A stretch of DNA of 7,319 nt from an uncultured Eubacteriales bacterium (GTDB lineage: Bacteria; Bacillota; Clostridia; Lachnospirales; Lachnospiraceae), in the NCBI GenBank assembly GCA_902772745.1, contig CACYBV010000157.1, forward strand, positions 1 through 7,319, given 5' to 3'. The notes under the pieces were generated by a model. That model ran no database searches. It saw only the letters and a list, made by a program, of their open reading frames with translations, and had not been told where the DNA came from. The position numbers were made by a program, and so were the translations under genes. Each line of letters starts with the position of its first letter. Position 1 is the stretch's first letter. Shown one piece after another: positions 5,210 through 7,319 of this stretch.

Positions 5210-6097
5210 ATGATCAAAAACAAAAACAGCAATTCGATGGATATTACGAGAAAATATCTGGACTCCTTAGTGATTGAAGGGCGGATTCTCGGATCGGTTC
5301 ATCCTTCAACGAAATGTACGGTTCTCGGCATGGAATTCGATACGCCGGTCATGGGCGCGGCGCTGTCGCACCTGAAACCGGGCATGGCGGGTTACGCGGA
5401 AGGGCTGAAGATGGCAAATGCCTTCTGTTCGGTCGGTATGGGAGACAATGAGGAGCTCGGGAAGGTGCTTGCGACCGGTGCGAAGGTCATGAAGGTGATC
5501 AAACCTTACGCGGACCGTGAGGAGATTTTCTCCAGGATCCGATTCGCGGAAGAAAACGGTGCGGCCGCTGTCGGCATCGATGTCGAGCATGCGACGAATT
5601 CCGAGGACGATCAGGATTCAATCTGTGCAGGTTTCCAGCTGAAACAGCCGACGCTGGAAGAACTAAAAGAATATGTCGCTTCGACAAAACTTCCCTTCTT
5701 CTTCAAAGGAGTCATGAGCGCGAAAGACGCGCTTGCAGCGAAAGAGATCGGCGCTGCGGGCGTGATCCTGAGCCATCACAACAATATTTTCCGCTGTGCG
5801 GCGCCGCATGTATGGCAGCTTCCGGAAATCCGGGAGGCGGTCGGACCGGACTTCCTTCTGATCGTCGACGGCGGAATTGAGGACGGATATGACGCTTTTA
5901 AGGCATTGGCACGCGGCGCGGACCTTGTATCCGTCGGACGGCCTTTTATGCCGCCCTATGAGGAAAAGGGACCGGAAGGCGTTTGTGAAGTTGTCTGTGA
6001 ATTCACCGGGCAGCTCCGCGCGATGATGCTGAGGACCGGCTCGAAGGACCTCGGGAGTATCGATCCCTCGGTGGTTCGGGAAGCATACTGGCTGTGA
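5210..6097 (+). CDS. FMN-dependent alpha-hydroxy-acid dehydrogenase superfamily protein, short and atypical
   Basis: A 295-residue TIM-barrel flavoprotein of the lactate/glycolate oxidase superfamily. Usual members oxidise a 2-hydroxy acid to a 2-oxo acid through FMN. FMN-binding features are present: K166 in FFFKGVMSAKDA, the DGGIEDGYDAFKALARGAD segment (220-238) and GRPF (243-246). H190 in SHHNN takes the place of the catalytic His of SNHGGR. The substrate-carboxylate Arg three residues later is Ile193, with an Arg only at 195. The Tyr of the usual QLYVYKDR-type motif is replaced (KVIKPYADR, 95-103), and the Arg-bearing DTPxxGRR loop is replaced by an acidic stretch (NSEDDQDS, 130-137). The protein is shorter than the usual 340-380 residues because the N-terminal part is missing. 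Superfamily is sure; substrate is unknown and may not be a simple hydroxy acid. Single-gene unit with its own promoter and terminator. Confidence 0.88.
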   Translation: MIKNKNSNSMDITRKYLDSLVIEGRILGSVHPSTKCTVLGMEFDTPVMGAALSHLKPGMAGYAEGLKMANAFCSVGMGDNEELGKVLATGAKVMKVIKPYADREEIFSRIRFAEENGAAAVGIDVEHATNSEDDQDSICAGFQLKQPTLEELKEYVASTKLPFFFKGVMSAKDALAAKEIGAAGVILSHHNNIFRCAAPHVWQLPEIREAVGPDFLLIVDGGIEDGYDAFKALARGADLVSVGRPFMPPYEEKGPEGVCEVVCEFTGQLRAMMLRTGSKDLGSIDPSVVREAYWL

Positions 6098-6107
6098 TAA
6101 AAATATG

Positions 6108-6155
6108 AAGGCAGGTGCTGCGGCTCATTCCTGAGCTTTGGCACCTGCCTTTATT
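6108..6155 (+). terminator. Intrinsic terminator after the FMN enzyme
   Basis: Bases 6108-6118 pair with 6141-6151 (11 bp, AAGGCAGGTGC). An inner perfect hairpin GCTCA-TTCC-TGAGC (6123-6136) sits in the loop, and the T-rich tail TTTATT follows. It lies 11 bases past the stop and separates this gene from the esterase. Confidence 0.87.
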
Positions 6156-6180
6156 GCAGCCCGCAATGAGGAAAATGAAT

Positions 6181-6262
6181 GTGCGATACCGCACGGGAGA
6201 TTTGACAAATGCCGGAAGTCCCGGGATGCGGCTTTACGCCGCTTCCGGTGATTGTTAAGAAT
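6181..6262 (+). promoter_or_regulatory. Putative control region of the esterase gene
   Basis: This holds the palindrome GTGCG-ATAC-CGCAC (6181-6194), a perfect -35-like TTGACA (6202-6207) with no acceptable -10 at 16-19 bases, and a structured block (6212-6248) of nested inverted repeats. A weak promoter is possible: TTTACG (6233-6238), 17 bases, extended -10 TGT-TAAGAA (6253-6261). The assignment is tentative. Confidence 0.35.
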
Positions 6263-6271
6263 CAAGTGAAA

Positions 6272-6277
6272 AAGGAG
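6272..6277 (+). promoter_or_regulatory. Esterase ribosome binding site
   Basis: AAGGAG, eleven bases before ATG 6289. A closer ATG at 6281 reads only M-K-R-C-stop, so 6289 is the start. Confidence 0.75.
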
Positions 6278-6288
6278 AGTATGAAAAG

Positions 6289-7319
6289 ATGCTGAAAAAA
6301 GTTCTGACTGAAAACGGCTGGGTGGAAGGTCTCCCGGCAGCGGATCCCCGTATCATTGCCTTCAAGGGCGTTCCCTTTGCAGCACCGCCGGTCGGTGAAC
6401 TCAGATGGCGTGCCCCGCAGCCCGCAAAGGACTGGGAAGGCGTCCTAAAATGCTGGAAATTTGCTCCGGTATCGATGCAGCTTCAGCCCGGTCTTGATCC
6501 GAATGACATCTACGCGAGAGAGTGGAACGTCGATCCGGAAATCGAGATGTCCGAGGACTGCCTGTACCTGAATATCTGGACGCCGGCCAGGAAAGCGGAC
6601 GAAAAACTCCCGGTCTTTGTCTGGTATTTTGGCGGCGGACTTCAGGTCGGCAACACGCAGGAGATGGAATTTGACGGCGAGCGGATCGCGCGGCGCGGAC
6701 TCGTCGTCGTAACCGTAAATTACCGCCTGAACGCTTTCGGATTCCTGGCGCATCCGGAAATCTCGGCGGAGGACCCGGAATTCCCGACAAACTTCGGGTA
6801 TCTTGATCAGCGCTTCGGCACGATGTGGGTGAAGCGGAATATCAGATCATTCGGCGGCGATCCGGAGAATATCACGATCGGCGGCCAGTCCGCAGGCGGC
6901 GGATCGACAATGGCGCAGGTTGCGAGCCCACTGAACAAAGGCATCTTCCAGAAGGCGATCGTTGATTCCGGCCTTGAACTCTGCCCCTATGAAAACGGCA
7001 TGTTCGGCCGCCTGAAGAGCCTTCAGGAAGCGGAGGAGATCGGCATACAGTTTTTTGAAATCCTCGGCGTGAAAACCCTTGCGGAAGCGCGTGCACTCCC
7101 GGCGGAATACATTCGCGATAAGTTTGTCCAGAGCCATATCTGGCTTTCTCCCTGCTGCGACGGCAGGATGGTGACCGGCCTCTCGAACGAACTGTTCATG
7201 AAGAACGAAGTGAACCCGGTCCCTGTGATGCTAGGCCACACTTCGACGGAATTCCCTTCGGCACCCGCGGTAAAGACGGTCGAAGAGTTTGTGGAATACG
7301 CGAAGTCGCATTACGGCGA
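6289..7319 (+). CDS. Type B carboxylesterase (alpha/beta hydrolase), 3' end outside window
   Basis: The frame is open from ATG 6289 through the right edge, 343 codons of a family that usually has about 490-510. Members hydrolyse carboxylic esters in a Ser-Glu-His triad; natural substrates are often unknown. Early FKGVPFAAPPVGELRW (25-40) is characteristic. EDCLYLNIW (89-97) fits family signature 2. FGGDPENITIGGQSAGG (188-204) fits signature 1, with nucleophile Ser201 in GQSAGG rather than the commoner GESAG. Glu321 (LGHTSTEF) is the likely acid; the His lies beyond the edge. The oxyanion-hole motif, normally HGGGF, reads FGGGL (114-118). No signal peptide is seen, so it is probably cytosolic. 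It is related to Bacillus PnbA by family only. Its GC-rich codon use resembles the preceding gene. The unit is separated from the FMN gene by a terminator. Confidence 0.93.
   Translation, partial: MLKKVLTENGWVEGLPAADPRIIAFKGVPFAAPPVGELRWRAPQPAKDWEGVLKCWKFAPVSMQLQPGLDPNDIYAREWNVDPEIEMSEDCLYLNIWTPARKADEKLPVFVWYFGGGLQVGNTQEMEFDGERIARRGLVVVTVNYRLNAFGFLAHPEISAEDPEFPTNFGYLDQRFGTMWVKRNIRSFGGDPENITIGGQSAGGGSTMAQVASPLNKGIFQKAIVDSGLELCPYENGMFGRLKSLQEAEEIGIQFFEILGVKTLAEARALPAEYIRDKFVQSHIWLSPCCDGRMVTGLSNELFMKNEVNPVPVMLGHTSTEFPSAPAVKTVEEFVEYAKSHYG

Noticed and set aside
6281..6295. ATG at 6281 as esterase start or regulatory minigene
   Set aside because: It reads M-K-R-C-stop and lies only three bases from the ribosome site; a real overlapping minigene cannot be supported.

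Overview
The window looks like chromosomal DNA from a low-to-mid GC Gram-positive bacterium, most likely a Clostridia-type Bacillota (Lachnospiraceae/Oscillospiraceae-like). The reasons are strong AGGAGG ribosome binding sites 7-10 bases before most starts, sigma-A-like promoters with 17-base spacers, classical hairpin plus T-run terminators, and the protein families present. This placement is inference; no taxonomic marker gene is in the window. I see no tRNA, rRNA, CRISPR array, transposase or phage gene.

Layout, left to right. (1) 1-600: a terminator hairpin (20-51) runs directly into the C-terminal third of an extracellular solute-binding lipoprotein of a sugar-type ABC importer. The fragment has no start region of its own. 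(2) 600-800: a strong terminator, a second weak one, and a consensus promoter. (3) 801-1328 (+): ppa, soluble family I inorganic pyrophosphatase. (4) 1329-1465: convergent intergenic region with overlapping, mutually exclusive hairpins. (5) 1466-2878 (-): pyk, pyruvate kinase of the short 470-residue form. (6) 2879-3133: a 255-base divergent control region with nested inverted repeats around the pyk promoter and a tandem 11-base repeat next to the promoter of the following gene. (7) 3134-5116 (+): a 660-residue cytosolic-looking protein of unknown function with a long charged, proline-rich linker. (8) 5210-6097 (+): a short member of the FMN-dependent alpha-hydroxy-acid dehydrogenase superfamily with an altered active site, own promoter and own terminator. 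(9) 6098-6288: terminator and structured leader. (10) 6289 to the right edge (+): type B carboxylesterase, cut by the window end.

The genes appear to be mostly separate transcription units rather than one operon. Ppa and Pyk are both housekeeping enzymes of energy and phosphate metabolism, and they end towards each other. The FMN enzyme and the esterase are accessory catabolic genes, separated by a good terminator. No defence, toxin or mobile system is evident. The least explained items are the 660-residue protein with its control region, the atypical FMN enzyme, and the terminator/solute-binding-protein junction at the left edge.
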